64,000 nt of DNA. Source: an uncultured Acidobacteriota bacterium (GTDB taxonomy: Bacteria > Acidobacteriota > Blastocatellia > RBC074). How positions within the stretch are numbered: the stretch's first letter is position 1; each line of letters starts with the position of its first letter. The stretch spans positions 1 to 64,000 of the forward strand of contig CADECP010000023.1 in NCBI GenBank assembly GCA_902825875.1, read 5' to 3'. The notes beneath the pieces are model-generated. The model was not told the DNA's origin. It worked only from the letters and a program-made list of their open reading frames with translations, and did no database searches. A program made the translations under genes and the position numbers. This document shows, piece after piece, positions 45,689 through 54,500 of this stretch.

Positions 45689-48600
45689 TTAGAAGATGAG
45701 TTTCAGCGCCATCTGAATGTTTCGGCGATCACTCAGCCCGTTAACCGGAGTGAGGCCGCGACTGACCGGAACGAAATCGAGCGCGGAAATATCTTGCTCG
45801 AAACCTGTCAGGTACAGATTGGCGTGATTGAAGAAGTTGTAGAACTCCGCGCGAAACTGCATCTGGAATTTTTCGCCGATGTAGAACTTCTTGAAGATGC
45901 CTGCATCGAAATTCCAGAACCCGGGGCCGCGGAAGGCATTGCGTGCCGTCATGTTCGCCGGGTAAGGGCCGACTTCCACACCGCCGGAAATGTCTGTGAA
46001 ACTGCTCGGTCCTTGATTGCTTAGGTCAATCAGTTTGAAACGGTTCGGGTCGCCCGTGTCAATCAAGTCGCCGGGTTTGGTTTGCAGCGAACCGGTCGGA
46101 ACCAGCCGCAAACAAACGGTGATTCCGTTCGTGCAATCGAACACTGAGAACGGTGAACCGGTGTTGGCCGTGATGATGCCGTTGAACGACCATCCATCCA
46201 CCAACTGACGCAACGCGCCTTTGGTTCCTTTGCCAAACGGAACTTCCCAGTTGAAACCGGTCGTGAACGTGTGGCGGTTGTCGAAATCGGCGTAGCCGTA
46301 ATCCAGATCAGGGTTGAACGGATCGAGCAAGCCCAGGTTGAAGTTGTTGGTGGACTGGCTGAACGTCGAACTCAGATTGTCGCGCGCAACGGCATAACGG
46401 TATTTCGCCGTGATACCCAATCCGCTGTCGCGGAAATTGTTGCTGTCAACCGAAACGATCACCGCGTTGAATTGCGATTTGCCGCCATTCGCGCGTGAAT
46501 TGATGTTTCCGTATTGACCGTTCAAACGGCTGACCGTTCCGCCGATTGCCGGGGGACGGTTGGCGTTGCTGTTCAGGTAAAACGGCCCGAAACCTGTGCG
46601 GTTGTAATTTTCCAGCGAGTAAAGTTTTTTGCCGGTTGAGCCGGTGTATTCAACACCGACGATTGTGCGGCTGGTCAATTCGCGCTGGAATCCGACGCTG
46701 TAAAAATGCGAATACGCCGTGACGATGTCCGGGCGAACCCAACGCAAGCTGACCACAGGCAGAACTGTCGAACCAGTGGAACCAGCCAGCGGGCCGGCGT
46801 TGCTCAGCGTGACAGGGATTGACGGAACATCGGTTCCCGCCAGCAACGAAACCACACCGTAATTGGGCGGATTCTGAATGACGTTGAAAGTCACGTTGCC
46901 GAAGTTGCGTTCGTAACCGATGCCGTAACCGCCGCGCAGGCTGGTTTTGCCATCGCCGAACACGTCCCACGCAAAACCGACGCGCGGAGCAAAGTTGTTC
47001 AGGTCTTTTTGCCACAAACCGCCGACTGAGCTGTCCTGAGCAAGTTGAACTTTGCCGTTGCGGATTTGCTCTTGAATCGAACTGCCCGAACCGAAGTAAA
47101 AGTTGGAATCTTTCTTCGGGTCTTTGTTGTGCTGAACGCCGTAATACTCATAACGAAGTCCCAGGTTCAGCGTCAGGCGCGGGCGGATGCGCCAGGAATC
47201 GTTCGCGTACAGCGCAAAATCGTGATACCGATTGCTGCGGGTGAAATCTGGCGGACCAACCGGCAAAGTCAGCGTGTCGCCGGGGAATTTGCCTTGCGGG
47301 AAAACCGCCGCTTGGAAAATCGTCAACTGGCCGAGCACAAAGTTATTCAAACCGGACGCGACGTTTGTGCCCAATTGCTGAGTGGCGTTTTGATAAGCGC
47401 CAAACGCGCGATTGTCTTGAATGTAAACGTACTGGCCGCCGAAACGAACCTGATGCTGTCCCTTATTCCAGCTCATGTCTTCGGCCACCTGACCGATGTT
47501 TTGCGGGCCGCCGAACGGAATCGCGTTGCCGGGCGTGAATTGCGAATAACCAGGCAGCGAAACGTTGAAGCCACGAATTCTGGCCGTGCCGCCGGTCAGA
47601 TATAGCGTCGGGCTGACGGGCTGTTCGCCGAGCGGTTGCAGGTTGTTCAGACGGTTGTAAGTCAGTTTGGTTTGCGAAACCAGATTCGGCGTCAGCGTGT
47701 GAGTCACCGAAACCAGAAAGTTGTTGTTGAAATTTGTCTGGCCGGTGTCAAAACCCGAATACGGGCTGAAATTAACGCTGCCAGCCAATTGATCCAGACT
47801 GTCCAGAGCGTAACGCGCGTAAACCTGAGTTTTCTCGCTTAGGTTCCAGTCAACGCGGTTGATGGTTTGGTAAGTGTTTTGCGGGTCGCCTGCCCCCTGA
47901 TTTTCAGGTACGGCAAAGCGCGTCTGGCCGAACGCCGGAGTGTTGGCTGGCAGCAAAGCAAAAGCGTTGTTTGCGCCAAACGCATTCGCTCCGACTGAAG
48001 CGACAACGTCGCCGACTGTGTAAATCGTGCCGTTGATCGGACGCGACAACTGATAAGCGTTGAAGAAATTGCGCGTGTTGACGTTTGACGCGGCAAGCAA
48101 TTGCGGAGTCGGAACTACGTTGATGACCGGTGTTGAACTGCGAACGCGAGTCCATTCAGTGCTGCTGAAAAAATGCAGTTTATTCTGAACGACCGGGCCG
48201 CCCAGCGAATATCCGAACTGGTTGCGTGTGAAAACGCCTTTCGGCAACCCTTGCGCGTTGTTGTCGAAAGTGTTCGACGCGAGTTTGGAAACGCGGTTGA
48301 ATTCAAACACGGTTCCATGAAAGCTGTTGGTTCCGGCTTTGGTCGCCACGTTGACGATGCCGCCCGAAGCGCGTCCGTATTCAGCCGAAAAGTTGCTGGT
48401 GATGACGCGAAATTCCTGTACGGAATCCAGCGGCACGGTTTGGCCGACTGTGGCCGAAAACGTGTTGTTGTTGTCTGCGCCGTCCAACAGAACGTTGGTC
48501 GAAGCAGCGCGCTGGCCATTGAACGAAACTCCAACGCCATTCGCCGTCGAACCGTTGGCATCGCCGGAAATGTTGCCGGACAACGCCACCAACGCATACG

Positions 48601-49069
48601 GATTGCGAGTCAGCGTCGGCAATTCCGTGATTTGTTTGCTGGAAATGATGTCCGAAATTTCCTGGTGCAAAGTGTTGACTTCAACACCGCCACCCGCGAC
48701 GATTTCCACCGCTGCGGTTGTTGCTGTGACGGCCAATGCGATTTCCACCGAAACTTTTGATCCAACGGTTACATTCACCTGAGCCGTTTTATCGGCAAAC
48801 CCTGTGGCTTTGACGATAACGTCATAAACACCGGGTTGCAGGTTGGTAATGGCAAACGCGCCATCCGCGTTGGTTGTTGTTGTGCGAGTAAATCCTGTGG
48901 CCGGCGATTTGATGATCACCGTAGCGCCGGATACTACAGCGCCGTTCGGATCGGATATTTTGCCTGCGATCTGACCGGTTTCAGTTTGCGCCAGCGCGCT
49001 GCTGAACAACACGGTCAAAGTCAGCAGAGCAGCAGCTATTAACGAATAGATTCGCTTTGAGCTTTTCAT
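45689..49069 (-). CDS. Oar-like TonB-dependent receptor with carboxypeptidase-regulatory domain
   Basis: The 1126-residue outer-membrane protein has a signal peptide (ending SALA-QT). A CarboxypepD_reg-like beta-sandwich follows (about 30-112, GQIAGKISDPNGAVVSGATVIIKSPATG). The plug region (about 140-235) carries VSFNGQRAASTNVLLDGADNNN and EFRVITSNFSAEYGRASGGIVNVATKAGTN, a hallmark of the large Acidobacteria receptors. A long barrel ends MALKLIF. The ligand is unknown; family members are thought to import oligosaccharides or peptides, and Oar proteins have other surface roles. GGAGGG lies before ATG 49069. Confidence 0.93.
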   Translation of the reverse strand: MKSSKRIYSLIAAALLTLTVLFSSALAQTETGQIAGKISDPNGAVVSGATVIIKSPATGFTRTTTTNADGAFAITNLQPGVYDVIVKATGFADKTAQVNVTVGSKVSVEIALAVTATTAAVEIVAGGGVEVNTLHQEISDIISSKQITELPTLTRNPYALVALSGNISGDANGSTANGVGVSFNGQRAASTNVLLDGADNNNTFSATVGQTVPLDSVQEFRVITSNFSAEYGRASGGIVNVATKAGTNSFHGTVFEFNRVSKLASNTFDNNAQGLPKGVFTRNQFGYSLGGPVVQNKLHFFSSTEWTRVRSSTPVINVVPTPQLLAASNVNTRNFFNAYQLSRPINGTIYTVGDVVASVGANAFGANNAFALLPANTPAFGQTRFAVPENQGAGDPQNTYQTINRVDWNLSEKTQVYARYALDSLDQLAGSVNFSPYSGFDTGQTNFNNNFLVSVTHTLTPNLVSQTKLTYNRLNNLQPLGEQPVSPTLYLTGGTARIRGFNVSLPGYSQFTPGNAIPFGGPQNIGQVAEDMSWNKGQHQVRFGGQYVYIQDNRAFGAYQNATQQLGTNVASGLNNFVLGQLTIFQAAVFPQGKFPGDTLTLPVGPPDFTRSNRYHDFALYANDSWRIRPRLTLNLGLRYEYYGVQHNKDPKKDSNFYFGSGSSIQEQIRNGKVQLAQDSSVGGLWQKDLNNFAPRVGFAWDVFGDGKTSLRGGYGIGYERNFGNVTFNVIQNPPNYGVVSLLAGTDVPSIPVTLSNAGPLAGSTGSTVLPVVSLRWVRPDIVTAYSHFYSVGFQRELTSRTIVGVEYTGSTGKKLYSLENYNRTGFGPFYLNSNANRPPAIGGTVSRLNGQYGNINSRANGGKSQFNAVIVSVDSNNFRDSGLGITAKYRYAVARDNLSSTFSQSTNNFNLGLLDPFNPDLDYGYADFDNRHTFTTGFNWEVPFGKGTKGALRQLVDGWSFNGIITANTGSPFSVFDCTNGITVCLRLVPTGSLQTKPGDLIDTGDPNRFKLIDLSNQGPSSFTDISGGVEVGPYPANMTARNAFRGPGFWNFDAGIFKKFYIGEKFQMQFRAEFYNFFNHANLYLTGFEQDISALDFVPVSRGLTPVNGLSDRRNIQMALKLIF

Positions 49070-49393
49070 ACTGTACCCTCCGTTATTTTTGATGGTTGAT
49101 GTGGCTCGTTGGAAATTGCAGCAGAGTTTTTCTTGTCTTGTTGCAGTTTCTGCCGAGCTTTTGGGATGTCCTGTCAACTATGAATTCTGCAATTCATAGA
49201 CCATTGAAAGCGGGGTTTTCGCCAACTGAAACCAAAGAGGTTAGACCGCCGAACTGGTTTGGGAATTGAAGACACAATGCAGTTTTTTGCTGTGTGTTCA
49301 GGTTTTCGGATAATGAGAAACTTCTTTAGCTAAAAGATAGCTCCGGTTATTTCGATCTGTGGTCTTGGAACTTAAAAAGGTAATTTTCTGAAT
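49070..49393. promoter_or_regulatory. Divergent intergenic region with an inverted repeat
   Basis: These 324 bases separate the Oar-like gene (minus) from the AlaX-like gene (plus). A perfect 9-bp inverted repeat with a 4-base spacer (49178-49186 and 49191-49199) lies 109 bases before the receptor start and is a candidate operator. No gene is seen, and no clear -35/-10 pair could be assigned. Confidence 0.4.
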
Positions 49394-50605
49394 ATGACGA
49401 CGAAGCTTTTTTGGAATGATTCGCATTTATCCCGGTTCGACGCACAAGTCGTCGAGGCTGTGGAAATCAACGCTCGGCAAGCTGTGATTTTGGATCAAAC
49501 GGCTTTTTATCCCGAAGGCGGCGGGCAACCCTGTGACACAGGGACTTTGAATGAAGTGCCGGTTGTAGAAGTTCAAACTGACAATGACGGGCGCATCCTG
49601 CATTTTCTGGCGAATGGTTTGACGTTGGCTGTCGGCGAAACCGTCGTCGGAGAAATCAACTGGCTGCGCCGCCGCGAAATGATGCAGCAACACACCGGCC
49701 AGCACATCATTTCGCAAGCCTTCTTTCAGCTTTACGGAGCCGAAACGCGCGGTTTTCGCATCAACGACCGGCTGACGGAAATTGATTTAACGTTGGAATT
49801 GCAACCGGAAGAGATCGAACAAGCCATCGTTCGCGCCGAAGAACTGGCCAACGGCATCATCTTCGACAACCGCGAAATTCGCGTTCACGAAGTTACGTCC
49901 GAGGAAGCCGCCAAACTGCCGCTCAGAAAAGAAAGCTTTATCACCGATTGCATTCGCGTGATTGAAATTGACGATTTCGACTGGTCGCCTTGCGGAGGCA
50001 CACATGCCAAACGAACAGGCGAAGTCGGTTTGATTGCCGTTCGCAGATGGGAGCGTGCGAAGAAAATGACGCGGCTGCATTTCGTTTGCGGTTCGCGTGC
50101 GCTTGACGATTACCGGCTGGCGAACAAATCCGCCGAAGCCGCCGCGCTGAAACTCACCGTTGGCCGCGAAGAAATCGAAGCTTCCGTAGTTCGTTTGCTG
50201 GACGACAACAAACGTCTTTCGCGCAGAGTCCGCGAACTGTCGGAACTCGCCGCCAACATCGAAGCCGCAGAATTGCTGGCCGCATCCGCATTCGTTGGCA
50301 AGATGCGAATTGTCGAAAAGGTTTTTGCGGATCGAGATTTTGACGAAGCCAAGCTGATCGCTCACCGGCTGGTTAATGAAGAAAACGTTGTCGCTTTGCT
50401 GGCTGTGCGCGAAGCCGACATGGTTCGCCTGGTGTTTGCGCGTTCGGCAAATTTGACTGCGGATATGAACGCCTTGATGAAAGTCGCCTGCGAAAAGCTT
50501 GGCGGACGCGGCGGCGGCAAGCCGGATTTTGCTCAAGGTGGCGGCAACCAAATTGAAGAACTTCAGGCTGCGATGAAAGCTGCATCAGTGATGGCTGCTG
50601 TGTAG
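49394..50605 (+). CDS. AlaX-type alanyl-tRNA editing protein with DHHA1 domain
   Basis: A 403-residue stand-alone relative of the alanyl-tRNA synthetase editing domain. TAFYPEGGGQPCDTG (about 36-50) and the zinc ligands HTGQH (about 99-103) and CGGTH (about 200-204) are intact, so it should hydrolyse mis-charged Ser- or Gly-tRNA(Ala). The C-terminal part (about 290-400), with a coiled helix and GGRGGGKPDFAQGGG, is a DHHA1 domain, which makes this the long AlaX form. It acts in the cytoplasm. Only a weak AAGG precedes the ATG. Confidence 0.92.
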   Translation: MTTKLFWNDSHLSRFDAQVVEAVEINARQAVILDQTAFYPEGGGQPCDTGTLNEVPVVEVQTDNDGRILHFLANGLTLAVGETVVGEINWLRRREMMQQHTGQHIISQAFFQLYGAETRGFRINDRLTEIDLTLELQPEEIEQAIVRAEELANGIIFDNREIRVHEVTSEEAAKLPLRKESFITDCIRVIEIDDFDWSPCGGTHAKRTGEVGLIAVRRWERAKKMTRLHFVCGSRALDDYRLANKSAEAAALKLTVGREEIEASVVRLLDDNKRLSRRVRELSELAANIEAAELLAASAFVGKMRIVEKVFADRDFDEAKLIAHRLVNEENVVALLAVREADMVRLVFARSANLTADMNALMKVACEKLGGRGGGKPDFAQGGGNQIEELQAAMKAASVMAAV

Positions 50606-50700
50606 CAAATAAGCTTCGTTCAACCGCCTCCGCCCGGAAGCTTTCCAAAAGTTTTTTCTGTGTGCAATCAACCGTTTAAGCCGCCATTCAAAAAAAGTCA

Positions 50701-50731
50701 TTGACAGGTCTGTAAAAAAAAAAACTACTCT
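50701..50731 (+). promoter_or_regulatory. Candidate sigma-70 type promoter of the Rhs operon
   Basis: TTGACA at 50701-50706 and TACTCT at 50726-50731 with a 19-base spacer that includes eleven consecutive A. The spacing is slightly long and the -10 imperfect. Confidence 0.4.
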
Positions 50732-50798
50732 CCTCGCGCCTTATCAAACTCAGAACAACAAACTACACAACGTTCGATTGACAGTTCACAGATTGCCT

Positions 50799-50865
50799 TC
50801 AGCGTGCTGAACGTCTTTGTTCAAGGCCAATTTTCCTTTTGGCAATTGCTGACACGCTGATTTTT
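50799..50865 (+). terminator. Attenuator-like hairpin in the Rhs leader
   Basis: TCAGCGTG (50799-50806) pairs perfectly with CACGCTGA (50853-50860) and TTTTT follows at once. The 46-base loop contains a smaller GCCA/TGGC-type fold. It lies after the candidate promoter and 140 bases before the first gene, so it may terminate the AlaX transcript, attenuate the Rhs operon, or end a short RNA of about 125 nt. Confidence 0.5.
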
Positions 50866-51005
50866 CAAATGTTGAAAACCCATCACTTTGGTCATTGAAG
50901 TGAGTGCGGCTCGCTTAACGCGGTAGCCTGCCCGCTCACAGTGAAATGCCAACCACAAACCGTGCTTGATTCTCAACCGAACCAAGTGCAGGGAGAAGTG
51001 TGTTT

Positions 51006-51470
51006 ATGTTTGACTTAAAAAATGGAAGAACAAAAAGAGTTTCTCTTTTATTCGCCAGCTTAACCGTTCTAGCGGCTTTTGCTTTTGTGATGATCCAGGC
51101 GAATACCAAAATCTTCCCGCAGCCAATTTCTGCGGCAATCATCAAGAGCAGCTATTCGCCTCTGCAAGCCAATGAGAAGTTGGAATCCGAACTGATCACT
51201 GTCAGCCGTTTCGGATTTATGCCGTTGGCAATTACCCGGCCTTTCAAAGATTTCGTGATGGTGATTGAAAACCGCACTGCCGATCCGGAGTTGAACTTGA
51301 CGCTCAATCGAACTGTGGGAAACCGCCCCACAGACAAAGTCACAGACGTGAAGTTGAAACGAGGGCGCGGGAATTGGTACGCCCACCTCAATCTGCCGCC
51401 CGGCGAGTATGAACTGAGCGAAGCCAGTCATCCCGAATGGAAGTGCAAGATCACTCTGACGCCGCGATGA
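51006..51470 (+). CDS. Small secreted protein ahead of the Rhs gene
   Basis: A 154-residue protein. Basic residues and a hydrophobic segment (about 10-32) form a signal peptide or anchor. The mature part has beta strands (FVMVIENRTADPELNLTLNR, KLKRGRGNWYAHLNLPPGEYELSEASHPEWKCKITLTP), like small Ig-like or prealbumin-like folds. I do not recognise a family. It is 79 bases upstream of the full-length Rhs gene on the same strand and could serve its export or display, but this rests on position only. A GTG at 51000 is an alternative start. Confidence 0.65.
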   Translation: MFDLKNGRTKRVSLLFASLTVLAAFAFVMIQANTKIFPQPISAAIIKSSYSPLQANEKLESELITVSRFGFMPLAITRPFKDFVMVIENRTADPELNLTLNRTVGNRPTDKVTDVKLKRGRGNWYAHLNLPPGEYELSEASHPEWKCKITLTPR

Positions 51471-51549
51471 TTCCGGCCTGAGCCATCTTTCTGCTAACAA
51501 TTTCGAAGCCAATAAACAGTGACCAACTTTCCGGGTTGTGAGAGGAATT

Positions 51550-54500
51550 ATGAACAAGCTGACCAGCCGCGCTCGCCGCAATTTTGCTTTTGCTCTGCTG
51601 AATTCGTTTGCCACCATCTTTCTGCTTTTGGGTTTGTCCGCCGATGGCAGAGCACAATCCGGTAATACCGCGACTGACGGTTTTACTCCTGAAGGGTTGA
51701 AAACCGGCGCACCGGCTGGCTCATTTCAATTGAGCGGTTTCGACAACATCAACTACTTCAACGGCAATTTGAATTTCAACCTGCCGTTGTTAGGCATTGG
51801 CGGGCGCGGCAGTGCCGCAGTCGGAATTCCACTCAGAATCGAGCACAAATGGCGCGTCATCAAAACTCCTCATCCGGGTGGTCCTGCTTTCGGCTATGTC
51901 AACACGCCGGAGCCAAACAGTTGGCAGAGCACTGATCCGGGTTATGGCCCAGGCATTTTGCTTGGACGAAGTGGCGGGCAGATGCCGCAATCCTGTCAGG
52001 TTGAACAGGGGCAATACGAAGCTTTGATGCGCCTGACCTTTACCGCCGGAGACGGCACGGAATACGAACTGCGCGATGTTTCATCCAATAATGGCAACTC
52101 AGTCCCCACTCATTATTCATATTGCTCTATTACATTCAGCCCGAACCGAGGAAAGATTTTTGTCAGCGCCGATGGCAATGCCGTGACGTTTATCTCCGAC
52201 GTGGACATCTATGATTCGGATGCATACAACATTTCCCAGATTTATCCGTCGGGTTACATGCTGATGGCCGACGGCAGCCGTTACCGAATTGACGGCGGTT
52301 ACGTCACCTGGATCCGTGACCGCAACGGCAACAAAGTCTCTTTCACTTACAGCAACGGCAATGTTGCTTCAATTACCGATTCGCTCAATCGGCAAATCAC
52401 CATCGCCTATCTGTACAACGGCAGCCAGTATTACGATGTCATCACCTACAAAGGCTTTGGCGGAGCAACCCGAACGATTACGGTTTGGCACAAACTGCTC
52501 AGCCAGACGCTCAGAAGCGGATACAGCCAACAGACCCTCGCCCAGCTATTTCCCGAACTGAATGGCAGCAGCAGCACGCTGTATGACGAATGGATTGTGT
52601 CTTCGGTTGATCTGCCGGATGCCAGAACTTATCAATTCCGCTACAACCCTTACGGAGAAATTGCCAGAGTCGAACTGCCGACCGGCGGAGCGATTGAGTA
52701 CGATTATCTGGCAGGTATCGTCGGCGGAGCGGCCAGCGGTACGTATGGCGGCGGCGGGCAATTCATTGACAAACAGGTTTATCGCAGAGTTTCTGAACGG
52801 CGAGTGTACCTGGATAAAAACAGTTCGACCGTTTCGTACAAAACCGTCATCAGCCGCCCTGAAGATTCCAGTGGTGGAAACCTGGGTTACGTGGACGTTG
52901 AAAACAAAGACAGCGCCGGAACGACTCTGTTTACCAAAGAGCGGCATTACTATTTCGGCTCGGCCAAAGTGCCGAGCTATCAACTCCCAACGGACTACTC
53001 TCCCTGGAAACCCGGCAAGGAATGGAAGACAGAAAGCTTTGCCAGCAACGGCACAACAACATTGCAACGCACCGAAAACACTTGGCAACAACCGGCTTAT
53101 GGATACACCTGGCCGCTGACTGTAGCTGAACCCACCGACACTGCGCGGAACAACAACCCGAAAGTCACGCAAACGCTCAACACGTTGGTAGACACCAATC
53201 AGGTCTCGAAACAGACGTTTGCTTACGACGCGCACTTCAACCAGACGGACGCTTACGAATTCGATTTTGGTTCGGGCGCTGCGCCGACCTATGCCTCGCG
53301 GCATACTCACACTGACTTTTTGACAACCAATTCGGTCAATGGATTGAACTACGCTGGGCCAATCAATGGCTCTGGTTACACCACCAGCGATTACCACATT
53401 CGCGCACTTCCATCGAAGAAGATCGTCTATTCGGTCAACACCGCGAATGGAGTTGAAACCAGAGTTTCGCAAGCCGACATCGAATACGACCGATACGACG
53501 CCAGTGCCTATCACGCGGCGCTGGTGGCGCGCGCGAACATCAGTGGATTGGATAGCAGCTACGCCAGCACCAGCACCGTCGCGCGCGGCAACGTCACCAA
53601 AACCACCAGCTATTCCGACGCCGTTGGGCTGACCGGAGCCGTCAGCGTTCATCAGCAATACGACGTTGCCGGGAACGTCGTCGTCGCCATTGACGCCAAA
53701 GGCATTTCTACCACGTTTGAATTCGCGGATCGTTTCGGTTCGCCGGACGGCAACGCGCAAGCCAACACCGCGCCCAGCGAATTGGCCGGGCTGACCAGTT
53801 ACGCCTTTGCCACCAAAGCGACCAACGCGATTGGCCACATTGCCTACACGCAATTCGATTTTTACATGGGCAAAGCCGTGGATGGCGAAGACCCGAACCA
53901 GATCAAATCCAGCATCTATTACAACGACACTCTGGATCGCCCGACGAAGTTGATTCGCGCAGTCGGAACTTCATCGGCGACGCAGATGGTTTATGTTTAC
54001 GACGACCCAAACAAGACCGTCTACACCTACGCCGACAAAGACACCTTCGGCGAAAGCGGCACGGGCGGCGGAATCCGTTCCGCAGCCAAATACGACGGGC
54101 TTGGTCGCACCTGGCGCAAAGCCGCCTGGGAAGGCAGCACTTGGTCAATCACTGAAACTCAGTTTGATGAAATTGGTCGAGTCAAAAAGACGTGCAATCC
54201 GTTCCGCACGGCAAACCTGACGGATGCGACTCCGGGATCGGCGGAATGGACGACCAGTGATTACGACGGCGTTGGTCGAGTCACCAAAGTCACCACGCCC
54301 GACACCGCGCACGTTGACACTTATTACTGGGGCAACATGGTTCGCGTAGACGATCAGGCGACCAAAAAACGCATCAGCCAAACCAATGCGCTGGGACAAT
54401 TGACAAGCGTTTGGGAAGTCACGCCCAGCGACGCGGCGACGGTCAATGTTACTTTTAACGGGACGGTGTTTGCCGCTTACCAGAGCACGTATCTGTACAA

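Larger units (their letters stand above)
50606..51005 (+). other. 400-base leader region of the Rhs locus
   Basis: No gene is visible here. The region contains an A11 tract, a candidate promoter (50701-50731) and a hairpin with T run (50799-50865). A further inverted pair, GTGAG/CTCAC-like words, lies at about 50900-50941, and a ribosome site GGGAG sits at 50991. The order promoter, hairpin, long leader, gene suggests controlled read-through. Confidence 0.5.

Noticed and set aside
50714-50724. A11 tract as a phase-variable switch
   Set aside because: It lies in the promoter spacer, and length variation cannot be seen from one sequence; noted only as part of the promoter.
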